The notes under the pieces: model-generated
The model's database searches: none
Told to the model about the DNA's origin: nothing
What the model saw: the letters and a program-made list of their open reading frames with translations, nothing else
Position numbers and translations under genes: made by a program
Assembly (NCBI GenBank): GCA_016630905.1
Contig: WBMQ01000004.1
Coordinates: 744,001 to 808,000, forward strand
Length of the DNA: 64,000 nucleotides
Direction of reading: 5' to 3'
DNA from: Capillidium heterosporum
Lineage: Eukaryota > Entomophthoromycota > Entomophthoromycetes > Entomophthorales > Capillidiaceae
In this document: one piece after another, positions 47,002 through 59,522 of the stretch
Position numbering within the stretch: position 1 is the first letter of the stretch
Layout: every line of letters begins with the position of its first letter

Positions 47002-48429
47002 ATTTGTAGTATGTGTTTAAAATATACAGGATTTACAGGCAATTTACAAACTTAAAGTGTATTTACTTTTTTATAATCTGGATCTTACTATTAATGGCCT
47101 TTATATATACGTACCCATAGTATATAGCTTGCTATCAAAATTATCCCATCTACCACTTTTACAAATTTTGTCCGTTTTACCTTGAGTTTGATTCGAAAAT
47201 CTATACTCGAGGAAAAATAGTGGTTGTAAGGTCAAACCAATGTTCTTAAAATTGCTTTGCTGAACCAACCTGGTAAAATTTCTCAATTCTCCGCAGGCTA
47301 AATATATTTTTGTGGCCAAACTTACATTCAGGTCGGATATACTCCCTTATGCCTAATACTCTAATGGTGCTTGTGAATATTCACAACTTGTCTGCTAAAT
47401 TTCAACTTACAATTAGCCCATATAGAGGCAGAAACTTGATTGTGTAGGCGAAAAGGAAGATATTAATTGTATTACCATTTGTGATGGACAAAATATAGGT
47501 TTCGGCTATTATATAAGTTTCAAATATATGATACAATATCAACATCTATTTATCCTTCGATATCTCAGCTTTTACTTGAAATATTTAGTATATACTCTAA
47601 AAAGCCAGGTAAGTAAAAATATAGTTGTGAGTTTGAGTAGGGCGTATATGATAAGTGCTGAAATTGACCTATACAGAAAATAAATGTTCTAAATAAAGTT
47701 ATAAGATATTCGACTAAGAATCTCAAACAACTGCACTGCTATATTTCTAGCTGCTCTTGAGTGCCATCATAGTTGGATATACATTCATTATTCGGCATTG
47801 TTTCGTTAGGATTTATTTTTCCCTATACAAACATCTACCTACATTCCCTAGCTCGTCTCTATTTTGTTTTCAATAAAGAAGGATCAACTAGTCATATCTC
47901 TAGTATTAAGAAGCATTTATTGCTTTTAAATACATGTAAACTTTTTCATAAACTTGGCACGTATATTATGATGACCATCATTTGTTTACAAACCTGGCTC
48001 CAAACTTCAAAGGATGCCTTGGAGTTTGAAGCCTTTCTTCAAGTTGGATCTTATTTTCAAATTTGAAGAATTCGACTCAACAAACTCCAAAATTTAAAGG
48101 TTGCTGGGGAAATTTCAAGCACTAAGTGAGCTCCAAGTCACATCTTAAAGATAATCACATAGTGAATGTAGTGCCATCTTTGATTAAATCGGTAAAGGTA
48201 ATCTTTGAATCCCTCTGCCACCAACTACATACTCCATTAAATTTGCACTAGATCTACATAAATGATGTTGTTATTTTAGCCTTAATTGAAAACCTCCTAT
48301 AGGCGAAATAGCCAACCCTTCTTAAGACTACCTATGATATCATCCAAATTCATAAGTGTAAAGCTCAAGAAGGTTTGATATATCTCTAAAAGTTTAATTA
48401 ATCAGTATATTTGAGCTACATATATCAAG
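47002..48429. other. divergent intergenic region
   Basis: About 1.4 kb between the repeat protein and Rvs161 starts. The open frame at 47773-48066 has no recognisable content. Promoters for both genes are expected here. Confidence 0.5.
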
Positions 48430-49510
48430 ATGAGTTGGTAAGTTAATTTCGCAAATGCATTCACTACAGCAAAAGAGAAGCTAAAGCAAGTATTAACCAT
48501 GCACATGACATTAGGTCAGGATTTAAGAAGACTATGAACCGAGCCGGTACAACAGTAATTAATTTAAGAGGGCCTTTCTAATTGCTTTATAGTTAATGCA
48601 GAAGGCTGGTGCGGTTGAGAAGACAGTAATTCAATTTTCCCATTAGCTTTTAACGTTTTTAGGTAGATAAGGAGTTCGAAGATGAAGAGAAACGATTTAA
48701 GACGTAAACTATAGACTTTACTTTTTAAATTAATCAGCATAAACAGCTTAGAATCAAATTTCGAAAAATTACATACAGAAACACGAGGCTACTTAGATTC
48801 AGTTTTAGGTAATAACATATATATTCCATTATTAAACAGCTCTAGCATTGAATACTGCTCAACGACGTATAGCGGAAACCGTCTGTCAGATAACTTCTGA
48901 TGGTGCTGTTGGTCATCCAAAGGCCGAAAAGTACAAGGCGGTTGCCGAAAGCTTAGAGAACGAAGACTCCTACGAACTAGTAAATATTAAAGTGGCTTAT
49001 TTCTAAATAAGATTCAAGGAGCAAAACATTAAAGCAACGGTCCTCGATCCAGCTGGCCGAGTTATCGCCCACTTCCCAATGATAAATGATGCCATCAAGC
49101 GCCGTGGCAACAAGCTATTGGATCATGATGCTGCCCGCTCAAGGCTACACAAGGCCCAATCCAAACCTCTCGACAACCCTTCCAAACTTACCAAAGTAAA
49201 CTTTTCAGATTCGATAAAGCTAACATAAAATTAGGCGGAAGCAGAAGCCCAAGATGCGCAGGCAGCCTACGAAAGCTTGAACCACCAGCTATCTACTGAA
49301 ATCCCCAGGTTGGTAGATTCGCGTTTCCAACTTCTGGACCCTAGCTTTGAAGCTCTGGTCAAGTCGCAATACCAGTACGCCCAAGAATCTAACATCAAGC
49401 TGCAGTCCATCTACGACCAACTTTTACTCAACAGCGATCAAGATATCGATCAACAGATGGAAGACATTATGCATAAGATCCGAAACTTGAACATCTGTGG
49501 GTTGGTATAG
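48430..49510 (+). CDS. RVS161: BAR-domain protein Rvs161 (amphiphysin-like)
   Basis: Membrane-curving N-BAR protein that with Rvs167 drives vesicle scission in endocytosis. Exons about 48430-48437, (48470-48489), 48520-48554, 48593-48625, 48663-48703, 48747-48808, 48840-48979, 49019-49195, 49235-49510, with introns of 30-43 nt. Family blocks: FKKTMNRAGTT, VEKTVDKEFEDEEKRFKTLE, HTETRGYLDSV, AQRRIAET, KATVLDPAGRVIAHFP, INDAIKRRGNKLLDHDAARS, and DSRFQLLDPSFEALVKSQ. The N-terminus is uncertain: ATG AGT TG joined directly to exon 48520 is one base too long and meets AUU UAA G. Either a 20-nt microexon (48470-48489) restores the frame, or a +1 step on UAA gives MSWIKKTMNRAG, close to the usual MSW-x-GFKK. 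Confidence 0.85.
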
Positions 49511-50326
49511 GTTTTGGTTCGTGCTTGGGAATTACTTGGTCACTTTTATCGGCCAGTACTTGCACACAACCTTTAATTAATTTTAGTTAGTAAATGCTTT
49601 AAACATATATACTTCTTCTTTTTCCTGTTACTAATTTTTGTAGTCTTTGTATTATAAACTCATTATGTAAGCAGATTTTAATATTTTTCATATATATTCC
49701 AGAAAATAAAGATGGGAAATCGTTTATAACATATCTCCTTACATACAAATGAACCAAATTGCTCCCCAATATACATGTTTACTACTATATTAGTAACTAA
49801 TAACTACCTGCGTCAACATACAATTTTTCAAATAAAATGCAATATGCTAGCTATCATCAATATCTCTAAGCTACCTCTTTTCCAAAACTGACATCGTTGT
49901 AAGTATTTATACAAGTATACTATAATGTTTTAAATGCTGTCAAATTAATAGGCAGTGGACCATATTTTCCAACTTCCGTCAAGTTTAATGAATACTGATT
50001 GTAGTATATTTATCCATACACTTTAAAGCTGTAATTTCAGATGCCAAATAGCAATATCAAACCCTTACTGAATTTAATTTTATATAGAGCTTACATATAG
50101 GATTCATTTTTCGATAATAAGCTTATATTTTATAAAAACTACAAGCAATTTCTTCCAGTCACTAAACTTGTATAAGGAACAGTGATGAAATAAACTTAAC
50201 CGCAAAGTATAAACTATCGAACTTTTATAAATTAAACTTGAAATATATTCCTCTTCAATCCAAAACATAAATAAAACGCCAAAAATTAGCTTTACTGCAA
50301 GTTCCTATCAACTTTGTACTTCCATT
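49511..50326. other. convergent 3' region
   Basis: AT-rich spacer between the Rvs161 and gamma-adaptin stops. No gene seen. Confidence 0.55.
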
Positions 50327-53300
50327 CTATCGGATGTGGTCAGGGAAGCTAGAAAACTCGACGATCTCTTCAACAGGTTGCCCACCAACTGCAAAACTGA
50401 TACGGAGCCTGAGTCGGATTGGTTGCTTTATATACATATTAGCTATCGGATAATTAGATAAGAATAGAGTTACCTTGGTTGGATTAGCAATTCGGAACAA
50501 TTGGGTAGCATCTTCGTTGACGTCAAGGCTAGTTGAGGATGGTGGCTGCAGTTGTACTTTCTGAGTCTAAAGTGCGTTACTGTTAATACAAAGCTTACAA
50601 CCTAACTAATAAAAATGAAGTTGATAGTAACATACTTTGGGTACGGCAACTTGGAAAGCCAAGTTGGTGATCTGATGGGGTCCGCGGTTACGGAAGGCAG
50701 TCTTGACGTTGACAATGTTGTTGCCGCTGGGGTCGACTTGGGGTAGCAAGGCGATCTGTAACCCACCCTTGTTGTAAGCTGGGTAACCGGTGCCTTGGGA
50801 GCCTAGTTAGTATCAATGGTAATCGGTGGTAAACATACTTGGAGGTGGCGAGGTCGGTGCTGGGCTAGTGGGCAGGGAAGTGGGGTTGGAAGTGGTAGTA
50901 GTCATTATGGGATCCAATCCGCCTAACAAATCGAACGACTGGGGACTGGGGTTGGACTGTCTCCAATGAAGTGGAACCAAGTAAATCAGCTAACAAATCT
51001 CCACTACTTTGAGTTTTAGCTGGTACGGCGGCTTGGTTGGGAGTGGGTGAAGGGGCAACGTCACCTAATAAGTCTAGTAACAACTAAACACACCAAACCG
51101 ATATTAGAAAAGTTTCAGAATCAACAAAGTTACATTGGTCTCACCGGCTTTAGGGGTACTATTGCTGGAGGAGGTAGGTTTACGACGAGAGGGACCGCGT
51201 CGGACCCTGGAGCTCAATTTGGAGTCTGCGGCCTGGGCTGGCATCGGTTCAAATACGGCAACTCGAATTTCACCAGCTTCCAGTATGGCTACGTACTCCA
51301 GGACTCGCTGCTGGACCTCAACATCCAGTGACCTGGTCAGAGGCATCCAAAGTTTGGTGGATTTTCTGCTGCAGTGCTGCAGCATCTGACTGGTCAGGCA
51401 AAACGGGAGGTCAACTTCATCAGAGCAGTAATCGTATACTGCTGTACCGTTGTTGAGCCGTAGGCCAGCTTACTGCGCAGGATGCCGATCAACAAGTCCA
51501 GGACTTGGCTTGGAGTAGGCTACAAGGGTCAGATCAAGTGAAACAAGGAGCTTACCTGCTCCATGGCTTCTTCGGTAGAGGCCGGTGGGGCACTGACTAG
51601 GATGTTAGCAAATTCCCCAATGGTCCATACAGCAGCCAAAACCAACGATTCCTAAGGAATTAGTTACGTAAAAAGGTTAACTTTTACCTGAGAGGCATCA
51701 CGCTTAACGTGGTAGTAAAGCTTCTGAACTGAGTAAGCGTGTAGATCTGGTGACTGACTGATCAGTCGAGTCAGGCCGGCGACAATATCTTCATTAACCA
51801 AATTTCCGGCCTATACTAATTTAAAAACTAAATATAGCACTTATTTTACCAGCTTAAGGACGCGAATAATGGTGTCGATATGCCACCTGCGGTTGGGAGC
51901 AAATCTAGGGACATCAGTTATACTGTTGAAATATTAACTTACCTTTCGGCAGCAACACAGATCTGAATAGCGGTGTCCTGTTTGAACTCGGCATCGCTGG
52001 TTTCTAAAAATACCAAGAGTTCACGTGTAAGGATACGAACGTTGGCCTCATCGACGATAGCCAAGGCTAGGTCTAAAGCTCTACGCTTGATAGATACATC
52101 GGGATCTTGTAAACATTCTAGAATCGTGTTGCGGTGTCGCTGGACAGCTGGAAGGTCGATGGCTACCGCCTTAAATAAGGTAGTAAGAGCGACATATCTA
52201 ATCTAACTCAGTAAATTTTAGAGCTTCTAATGTACCTGGTGTTGTTATCCTTGTTGGCCAAGAAGCGACCCAAGATGTTAATGGCCATGACACGCAAGTC
52301 GGAATCTGACTCGATATCCATTATCGTCAAAACTGTCTCGTACAAAATTGAGTTGCCAGCATTTTTGGAACCGTCGGTGTTGGTAGCGACCTATACTTAC
52401 TTAGACCAAGATAGCAAAAACTTGTTTACTTGAGCTAACACATCGTTCATCGATTCGCTAATTTGACTATCTCCTTCACCTAAGGTTCGTAACAGCTTAA
52501 GAATTTTAACTTGGAGGAAGGGGTCAGTGACTCCGTTGACGTCTAACTCAGGAAGGAAGCTAGGAGGTAGTAGCCAGAGCTTTGAGTCGCTTGACCAAAA
52601 CTGGCACCGTCTGAATACATTAGCCTAGCCGTCAACAAAATAAATCAACTACCTTTTTAAAGTGAAGGGCTACGTTCTCATCGATTTTACACATCTCTTC
52701 AATAAGAGTTACTCCAGTAAGCATTACACCATGGGATTTGTCGGTAATCAGCGTAACAGCCCGCTCTAAATACTGCTCATAGAGGTCAGGCACCTTGTGG
52801 ATAATCCTTAATGCACACAAAGCAGCCTAGAAATAGAATATTAAAAATAAGCCATTTAAGGTAAGGAAACTCAAACCCACCTTTTTACGGATGTAGGAGT
52901 TGGAACTATCCAATAACTTTTCAACTTCATCAGTAAGATCCTGCGCCACTTCAACCGAGGCGATGTTTCCTAGGGTACCCAAGGCCAAACCAACAATGTA
53001 CATATTGCTGTGGTTCATATCACTAAATTATTTGTAAGCCAAAAGTAGTGTGAAAAGTTACTTTTTCAACGAGTTGGTGACCAACGTCAAAGTTTCCTGA
53101 TTTTCGTCCAAAAGCAATGAAATACCTAGGTAGCCCAAACGTTTATCAGCGAACTTGGAACCAGCCACCAACTTTAAGCATTCAATCTGACCAAAGTGGG
53201 CAGGGTATCCCAACATGTGGATGTATAGCAGCTTGGCGACGTTGTGCTGTCGCATATCGATGTGTTCCTCCTTGAACGCCGTTCGCAGGTAGGCTGATTC

Positions 53301-53437
53301 TTTGTGGATCACCTTACGTTCCTCAGCTGCCGTCTTACATGCTCGTATAGCCCGTATCAGTTCTAATTTATCGTTTAAGTTGGTACAGCTGGCTTTGATA
53401 TGGTGTATTTGTTACCTTTTAAACTTCCGTAGCCCAT
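50327..53437 (-). CDS. APL4: AP-1 complex subunit gamma (gamma-adaptin), four +1 steps
   Basis: Large subunit of the clathrin adaptor at the trans-Golgi and endosomes. Fifteen exons with introns of about 36-55 nt. Seen: [104 protein letters not shown], a hinge with DLLGD and DLLGGLDP clathrin-type motifs, and a complete ear ending [14 protein letters not shown]. Four breaks, all +1. UCC UAG C at 52560-52562 sits between [11 protein letters not shown] and [17 protein letters not shown] at 51395-51397 follows KLTSRFA. A third lies shortly before UGU UGA G (51318-51320), in front of [10 protein letters not shown] fourth is in the hinge before CAC UAG C (50865-50867). Such a conserved housekeeping gene is unlikely to be a pseudogene. 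Confidence 0.9.
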
Positions 53438-54122
53438 TCTTGTCTCTTTTCAAAGTTGCACGGCTTCTGTGGTTTAACTATTTGAATAACCTGGATGACT
53501 AGGTGACGGAAATTCTACCATTCCAATTTTGATTCGGTAGAAATTGATGGATTTTCCGTAATAGTTTTGACTTGGAGTTGACTATCTAAGCTAAGTTCAA
53601 GAAATAGCACCATCAAGTTAAATATATATAAGTCAAACATAAATGAATGTACTATATGCAATAACATACATTAATTTTTCCAATCATCTATTCTATAGAA
53701 TTACTGACTTGAAAGTTGAATGCCAAGCAAAATATTCCAATAGTACATATCGAAGTTTTATATGATTTTATTAGCTGAGTTGGTAGTATAGTTATCAAGC
53801 ATACCAATTTTAATTATATACAACTAAAATTCAGTTCCAAATAAAAGTATATTTTTCAAGTATGTAGCAATTACAGTATATTCCTAAATGTTAAGGCCTA
53901 ATTGCACCTTTGTACAAAATATTAAGCCAATATATTTCATAAAAGAATGCAAATTATTTGAGACAAAGCCGCTATTGCATCAGCCATAAATTTTTATAGC
54001 CAATGAAATACTCCAGTTTATGAAGTTTTCTCCAACGATTGGTAGCAATTTGAATTCACAATTCCAAACTTTTACTCAATCAAAATTTTCATCAACTTTT
54101 TTATCAACTTTAGACGAGAACG
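53438..54122. other. divergent promoter region
   Basis: Shared upstream region of gamma-adaptin (leftward) and Mrp10 (rightward). AT-rich; no other feature seen. Confidence 0.5.
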
Positions 54123-54426
54123 ATGGCGCTGACAAAAGGTGGAGCGATTACTTTGAAGAAACTCAAGATCAAGCCTAAAAAGGTACAAGAGGCAGCTCCT
54201 TGCCTGGCTGAGATGGCAACTCTACTCAACTGTTGGTCTTCTCTTTCTATTGAAGATGTCAAATGTAGGGAATCTGCAAAGAATTTGACATTGTGTATGG
54301 CCAAACCAGTAAGTTAATTTGTAGTACTAAAAACTCATGTATTTTTTATTTTAGTTTAAATCAAACAAAGTTAAAGATGAGACGAATTTCCATCTAGCTC
54401 GCCTAGGTAAAGATTTCTTGAAATGA
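54123..54426 (+). CDS. MRP10: Mitochondrial small-subunit ribosomal protein mS37/Mrp10 (CHCH protein)
   Basis: Small mitoribosomal protein of 85 residues imported through the Mia40 disulfide pathway. Two exons (54123-54308 and 54355-54426, 46-nt intron). It has the basic N-terminus GGAITLKKLKIKPKKV and the twin Cys-x9-Cys pattern: C-LAEMATLLN-C, then C-RESAKNLTL-C with MAKP after it, ending DFLK. Length and motif spacing match the Mrp10/CHCHD1 family. No presequence, as expected for this import route. Confidence 0.87.
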
Positions 54427-56724
54427 ATAAAGAGTTGTACGTGAGGGAGAATATAAAAGTTCAATAGGTTTAGCGACTTTTTAATTTTGATAGATTCAAT
54501 TATAGTTTGAATTTAGGTGATGTTATTTCATATCTTCAGAATTGGATTATTTGTTGTCAATGAATGCGTTTAGATATTGAGCGATAGGGAAGTTATACAA
54601 AGGTTAGGATTTTTGTTATTGACTATTATTTAAAAATTTTTGTTGATTATTGGTTAGATAGTAACATTTAATAGTAAACTTTGAGGATTGTAAAAGCATT
54701 TATTAGGCTAGTATGCTAATTTTAGTTACCATTTTTAAGTAACTTTAGTATGTTACTTTGATTGTCATTAAGATATCGAAATAAGTATAGTAAATTAATA
54801 AGTTGTAGTTGCCTAATGTTTGGAAGGTAATACTGTGGTTTAGCCATGTCTATTATCCGGCTTTTTATTTAAAAAGCTCTATAGCTGTAGTATTTTTACG
54901 TATAGTATGTGATCTTTAATTAGAATGTCACAAGGAATGGCTAAATTAAAATAATTTGTAAGATATATTGATATATACTCCCACCCAACATAGCTATAGC
55001 TTATCAAGGCTAGTGAATTTTGCCGCTTTTAATGATGTCTTTGTCAGTATAGCTACTGTGATTGAAAATTGAACAAATATACTATGTCCCTATTTCGTAT
55101 GCAATAGCTATTCATCGAATGCAGGTGTATAATCTGGAATATTTCATTTTTCCTAATCCATCAACAAGTTCATTATTGATATATTTGATCCAATTGATAA
55201 GTAGAAAAAGTGGTATACAAATCGATTGCTAAGTATGTAATCTATTTCAAGGCACTAATAAGGAAATAATATGGTTTGGCTCATTACATAAACATTTGAA
55301 ATTATATTAGCAACCATCTTAATACATTTGCACCATCGCATACATATTAGTTGTTGATTTGGACTGAAGCAACCACTAGGCCGTTTATCTAAACAACCTT
55401 TTGAAAATCCTCTAGTTTGTTCACGTTCGCCAGCTAACCTAAATACACCGCTCAGCAGGTGTCAAGATTACCAATCTTTTAGAAATCTCGATCTGCACAC
55501 AAACTCATTGTATCCGGTTATCTAATATAGTTTCAACGATGTAAGTAAACGAGGAGATGTTTCTACCATGAAATGTTTTAATTAGCTACGCCTTTTTCAT
55601 TCTGTAGTTTAACCCTATTTCGCCTTTCCACCTTTTGCAACAGTAAAACGGAGGCAAAGTGGATTGGTGGGAGAGGAGGAGTGGGTTGATAGGAGATATA
55701 ACTACTCTCAATCTATGATAAATAGAGCAAAGGCTAAGTAGGTGCTACTTATCAGCCTTATATAATACGACAGCTGTTAATGGAAACATTTCCAAACTGG
55801 TGGGTATTTAGGGCAGATGTAGAAAATTACCGAAATAAAGTTGAAAATTATTCTTGGTGGCTTCTCGATTTCATTGGAAATTTGAAATGATAGTGCGAGT
55901 AACCATAACGACTTTAGGAAAATCTTAGCGTTCTAGCTTTCACATTGGATTTGAAAGGCAATGATTTCACTAGCTCCAATTGGGAAGGTGAACCATTTAT
56001 GAGATAAGGCTTAAAACCGTTATTATTCAGCAGCTCCTAGGAAAATAAACTATTACCTGCAAAGCACCTCTTTAAGCCACACCGTTACCAATGATTATAT
56101 AATTTCAGCTAGCTTTATTGGCAACGTTGCTTGTATAAGTCAGGTTGCAATTCGCCAAGTTTATCTGCTAATCAAAGTTGAAGTTGATTACTCGCTACTA
56201 TTTCCGAGTGCTTAAAGTGGTACTTGAGACGATTTGGAATTGGCATCCACCCAATCAGCTGAACCAAAATCCCACAATTAGCTAATGTGGCAGGTGGTTA
56301 GTTTTGGGTTTGGGGAAGTTGAAATTTGCCTTGTAGGTTTGGACTGAGATATAAATAGCTCTTTGCGCTGGATGTTGTCGAGGATTGGCCATCTTCATTT
56401 AACTTTACAAATAACTTAATCTCGACTAAATTTCACTCAAATTCAAACCGGCTCAAAATTAGAAAATTGGTTAAGAGCTTCACAATTTAAAGATCCAATC
56501 TCCCAGCTTTTTGTAGAATTTGTTTTTTATCTCGTTCAAAAGTTCAGCATATTTATATTATTGGTGATAAAGATGTTATTTGTTCTCTAACAAAGAACCC
56601 GCCAGCCTACCCAACTCTGTTTATCTGCACGATTCGTATTATCTGTAGTTGAACCACCCTTCAACCTTCCAAAACTTAAATAATCTTCTCAACCAACCTC
56701 AAACCAACCCAACAGGACAAGACA
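54427..56724. other. long intergenic region
   Basis: About 2.3 kb, AT-rich in its first half and less so near the kinase. No gene or RNA recognised. The last few hundred bases (56350-56724) probably hold the kinase promoter and a 5' leader. Confidence 0.5.
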
Positions 56725-58128
56725 ATGAAACCCTTTACTTCTGATTACTGGTCAAACAACCAAGACGCCTCGGTTAAGCGTAGAGAGTCGTCAAAGAGCA
56801 CTGGAAAATCCACCAAATCCAGCCATTTGGACCGTAGCCTGATCCCTTCCTCGGTCAACACCTCCAATTTGCCGTCATCCTTCCCTGACGTATCCGTCTC
56901 TTCGGCAAGTGACCTTAGCGATACGATCTCGCCCATTCCCATTGAGCTCAAATCCAAGGGAAAACTTGCAGTTCTCAAGGAGAGCCCCACTGGAAAATCC
57001 AACTCCCACCACGGTTCTGAGTCCGACTTCATCGGCTCAGTCAAGAACGCGTGGCACGGGCTTCTCAAGGGCGGCAAATCCCCTGTGAAGAAGTCCGAAT
57101 CCTCTCGTGACGGCAAGAGCTGCCAGCCCCCTACTCTGGCCTCAAAGTACGGGATCTGTGAGCGACGCTGCATCGGCCGTGGAGCTACTGCCGTAGTACG
57201 CATCGCCCACAAGCAGGATCTCTCCTGCGAGCGCCTTTATGCTGTCAAGGCCTTCCGTAAGCAGCGTAAGGACGAGAGTGAACGCGAGTACGTCAAGAAG
57301 CTGACTTCCGAGTTCTGCATATCGTCGACGCTACACCACCCCAACATCGTCGAGACCATCGACTTGGTGCGGGATGAAAACGACAACTGGTGCGAGGTCA
57401 TGGAGTACTGCCCCGGTGGCGACCTGTACTCGGTTATTCGCAACGGTACCATGACCCGGATAGAGATCGACTGCTGCTTCAAGCAGCTGATCCTGGGTGT
57501 CGCCTACCTGCACTCGATGGGAGTAGCCCACCGCGACATCAAGCCAGAGAATCTGTTGATTGACATCCACGGCCTAGTCAAGATCACCGACTTTGGTGTC
57601 TCGGACGTCTTTAAGATGGTGTGGGAGAACAAGGAGCACCTGTCGGCCGGTATCTGCGGCAGTGAGCCCTACATCGCCCCCGAGGTGTTCAAAGGCAAGA
57701 CCTACAATGCCCGACTTACCGACGTATGGTCCTGCGGTATCGTCTACTATGCCATGTCCTACCACGGTGTACCTTTCAGATCTGCAACCAAGGATGACTC
57801 CAACTACAAGGCATTCCTAGAAGCTAGAGCCAAGGGCAAGTATGAGCCCTTCCGAAGATATTCCCCTGGCTGTCGTGAGCTCATGAACCGGATATTGGAG
57901 CCCGATCACACTAAACGTATCACAATCGAGGAGATCATGGAGAATGAGTGGTTCAAGTCGATCGAGGTATGCAACGAGTGTGAGACTCCTACTTTGCATC
58001 ACAATCACTTTGCCGCCAACTACGTACCCCCCAAGGGGATCACTTCCCCACTACCCCCTAGAGCCGCTAGCCCCATACAGGCCATCAACCCGAGTCCTTA
58101 CATATCTGTCACTCCCTCCCCTTCGTGA
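56725..58128 (+). CDS. Ser/Thr protein kinase of the Hal4/Hal5 (Npr1) family
   Basis: Single-exon kinase of 467 residues. In yeasts Sat4/Hal4 and Hal5 stabilise plasma-membrane transporters such as the Trk potassium carriers. The N-terminal 145 residues are Ser-rich. The kinase domain runs from about 147 to 430: glycine loop GRGATAVVRI, VAIK-type Lys in YAVKAFRK, catalytic loop HRDIKPENLL, DFG in ITDFGVSDVF, CGSEPYIAPE, and DVWSCGIVYY. The long insert before CGSEP and the VFKMVWE motif are typical of this fungal family. The codons are much richer in G+C than the surroundings, suggesting strong expression. A Pro/Ser tail follows. Confidence 0.9.
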   Translation: MKPFTSDYWSNNQDASVKRRESSKSTGKSTKSSHLDRSLIPSSVNTSNLPSSFPDVSVSSASDLSDTISPIPIELKSKGKLAVLKESPTGKSNSHHGSESDFIGSVKNAWHGLLKGGKSPVKKSESSRDGKSCQPPTLASKYGICERRCIGRGATAVVRIAHKQDLSCERLYAVKAFRKQRKDESEREYVKKLTSEFCISSTLHHPNIVETIDLVRDENDNWCEVMEYCPGGDLYSVIRNGTMTRIEIDCCFKQLILGVAYLHSMGVAHRDIKPENLLIDIHGLVKITDFGVSDVFKMVWENKEHLSAGICGSEPYIAPEVFKGKTYNARLTDVWSCGIVYYAMSYHGVPFRSATKDDSNYKAFLEARAKGKYEPFRRYSPGCRELMNRILEPDHTKRITIEEIMENEWFKSIEVCNECETPTLHHNHFAANYVPPKGITSPLPPRAASPIQAINPSPYISVTPSPS

Positions 58129-59522
58129 CAATAGGCCGTTCCCTTTGAAATAAGGTTGATTTGTTCTGTCTGTTGTGCATTGCTAGTATATTTGAAATCT
58201 ATATACTCTATATTAAATTTTATTGTTCATATAAATCCATTGCAGAATTTGGTTTCAAATAAATATATAGAATTGATATATAATTTTAATTGAACATTTC
58301 CTTTATTTCTTGAAGAGTCTTCAGGAATAATGTTACTACAGAAAACTCAGTTAACTTGAGTTTTGATATCCAACACAACTGCACCCATTCTATCAAGAGA
58401 TCATCACTATGCAAATCCTCTATTCCCCTGACTACAAATTCTGCTTGGAAAGCAGAGTTTTTTAGTATAAAAATAGTGGTCTATCTTTTGATTCGGCACG
58501 ACTTTACTCTATTTTTAGCTTATACGGCATTACTACTCTATTCTAGATTTTACAAGGTAAGGTTACAACATCTACCTGTACAAGGTAGCCTTTCAATTTT
58601 CAATTGGGGTATATAGAACGACTTTAAAACCAATATTTCATTTTGGCTGTGCCATTAAAACGAGTATTTCATTTTGGAATGGATAAGGTAGATTGTTGAT
58701 TAACTATAATATATTTATGGAGTTTGTTGAGATTATAGGTGGTGCCCAGCATCAACTTTTATACAAGCCCTTAACCCCTAGAATATGAATGTTAGTTTGA
58801 ATAAATTTCATTTGCCCTAAAACTTGTCTACATGTCATCAACCTGTATAGAGGGATTTGGACCTTAGACTTTTGATGCCTATCAATTCGAAACTAATATT
58901 AGAATCTAAAACATAGTTTTTAATTTATTGAAGCTGATACTAGCTAGATTTGGAAAGACATGCTCCTACATAGTTATTTTGTTTCAAATTTTAATATATT
59001 ATATCAGGTTTTTTATACCATTTTGATATATTGTTAGGTGGGGTAGCTTCTAGTTGAAAGGCAAATAGAATAAAAAATCTTTCCATCTTCCTCCCATTTC
59101 AAAAATTAGCTTACATATCGTTCCATAGTGGTGAATAAACAGCAACTGTTGGAATAGAAGTCCTAACAATAGGCACTGCCAATTTTAACGTCAATATTAG
59201 ATAAATAGACATTACTTCATAAAAAGTTGGATGTTGATATTGATAAAGTACTGGTCTACAACCTCCACCCAAAATTTGAACGAAACGGGCAGTCGCCTAC
59301 AACATTTTGGGAACTGGGGCAGACTAAAATTTAGTGCCAATTGTATCACATAGTTGCATAACGGTTAGACTAAAATGTTGAGCTAAAGTTGGAGTCTATA
59401 TAAGCACTATCTCGACGTTGTTGAACTTTTCTTTTAGCTAGATTTAATGCCCACATTACTACCAATTAATATTTACCTAATACCTGTATAGTTAATATAT
59501 CACCAACACACATTTAAAAGAC
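58129..59522. other. intergenic region
   Basis: AT-rich. It holds a pair of short repeats near 58650 and, at its right end, a TATA-like TATATAAGC near 59397. No gene seen. Confidence 0.5.
58624..58677. repeat. imperfect 23-bp direct repeat
   Basis: TTAAAAC-CA-ATATTTCATTTTGG at 58624-58646 recurs with GA-G in the middle at 58655-58677. Origin unknown. Confidence 0.5.

Noticed and set aside
48980-49018. UAA and +1 step inside Rvs161 near 49030
   Set aside because: Using the later acceptor TTCAAG gives a 39-nt intron and a clean phase-0 join to the conserved KATVLDP block.
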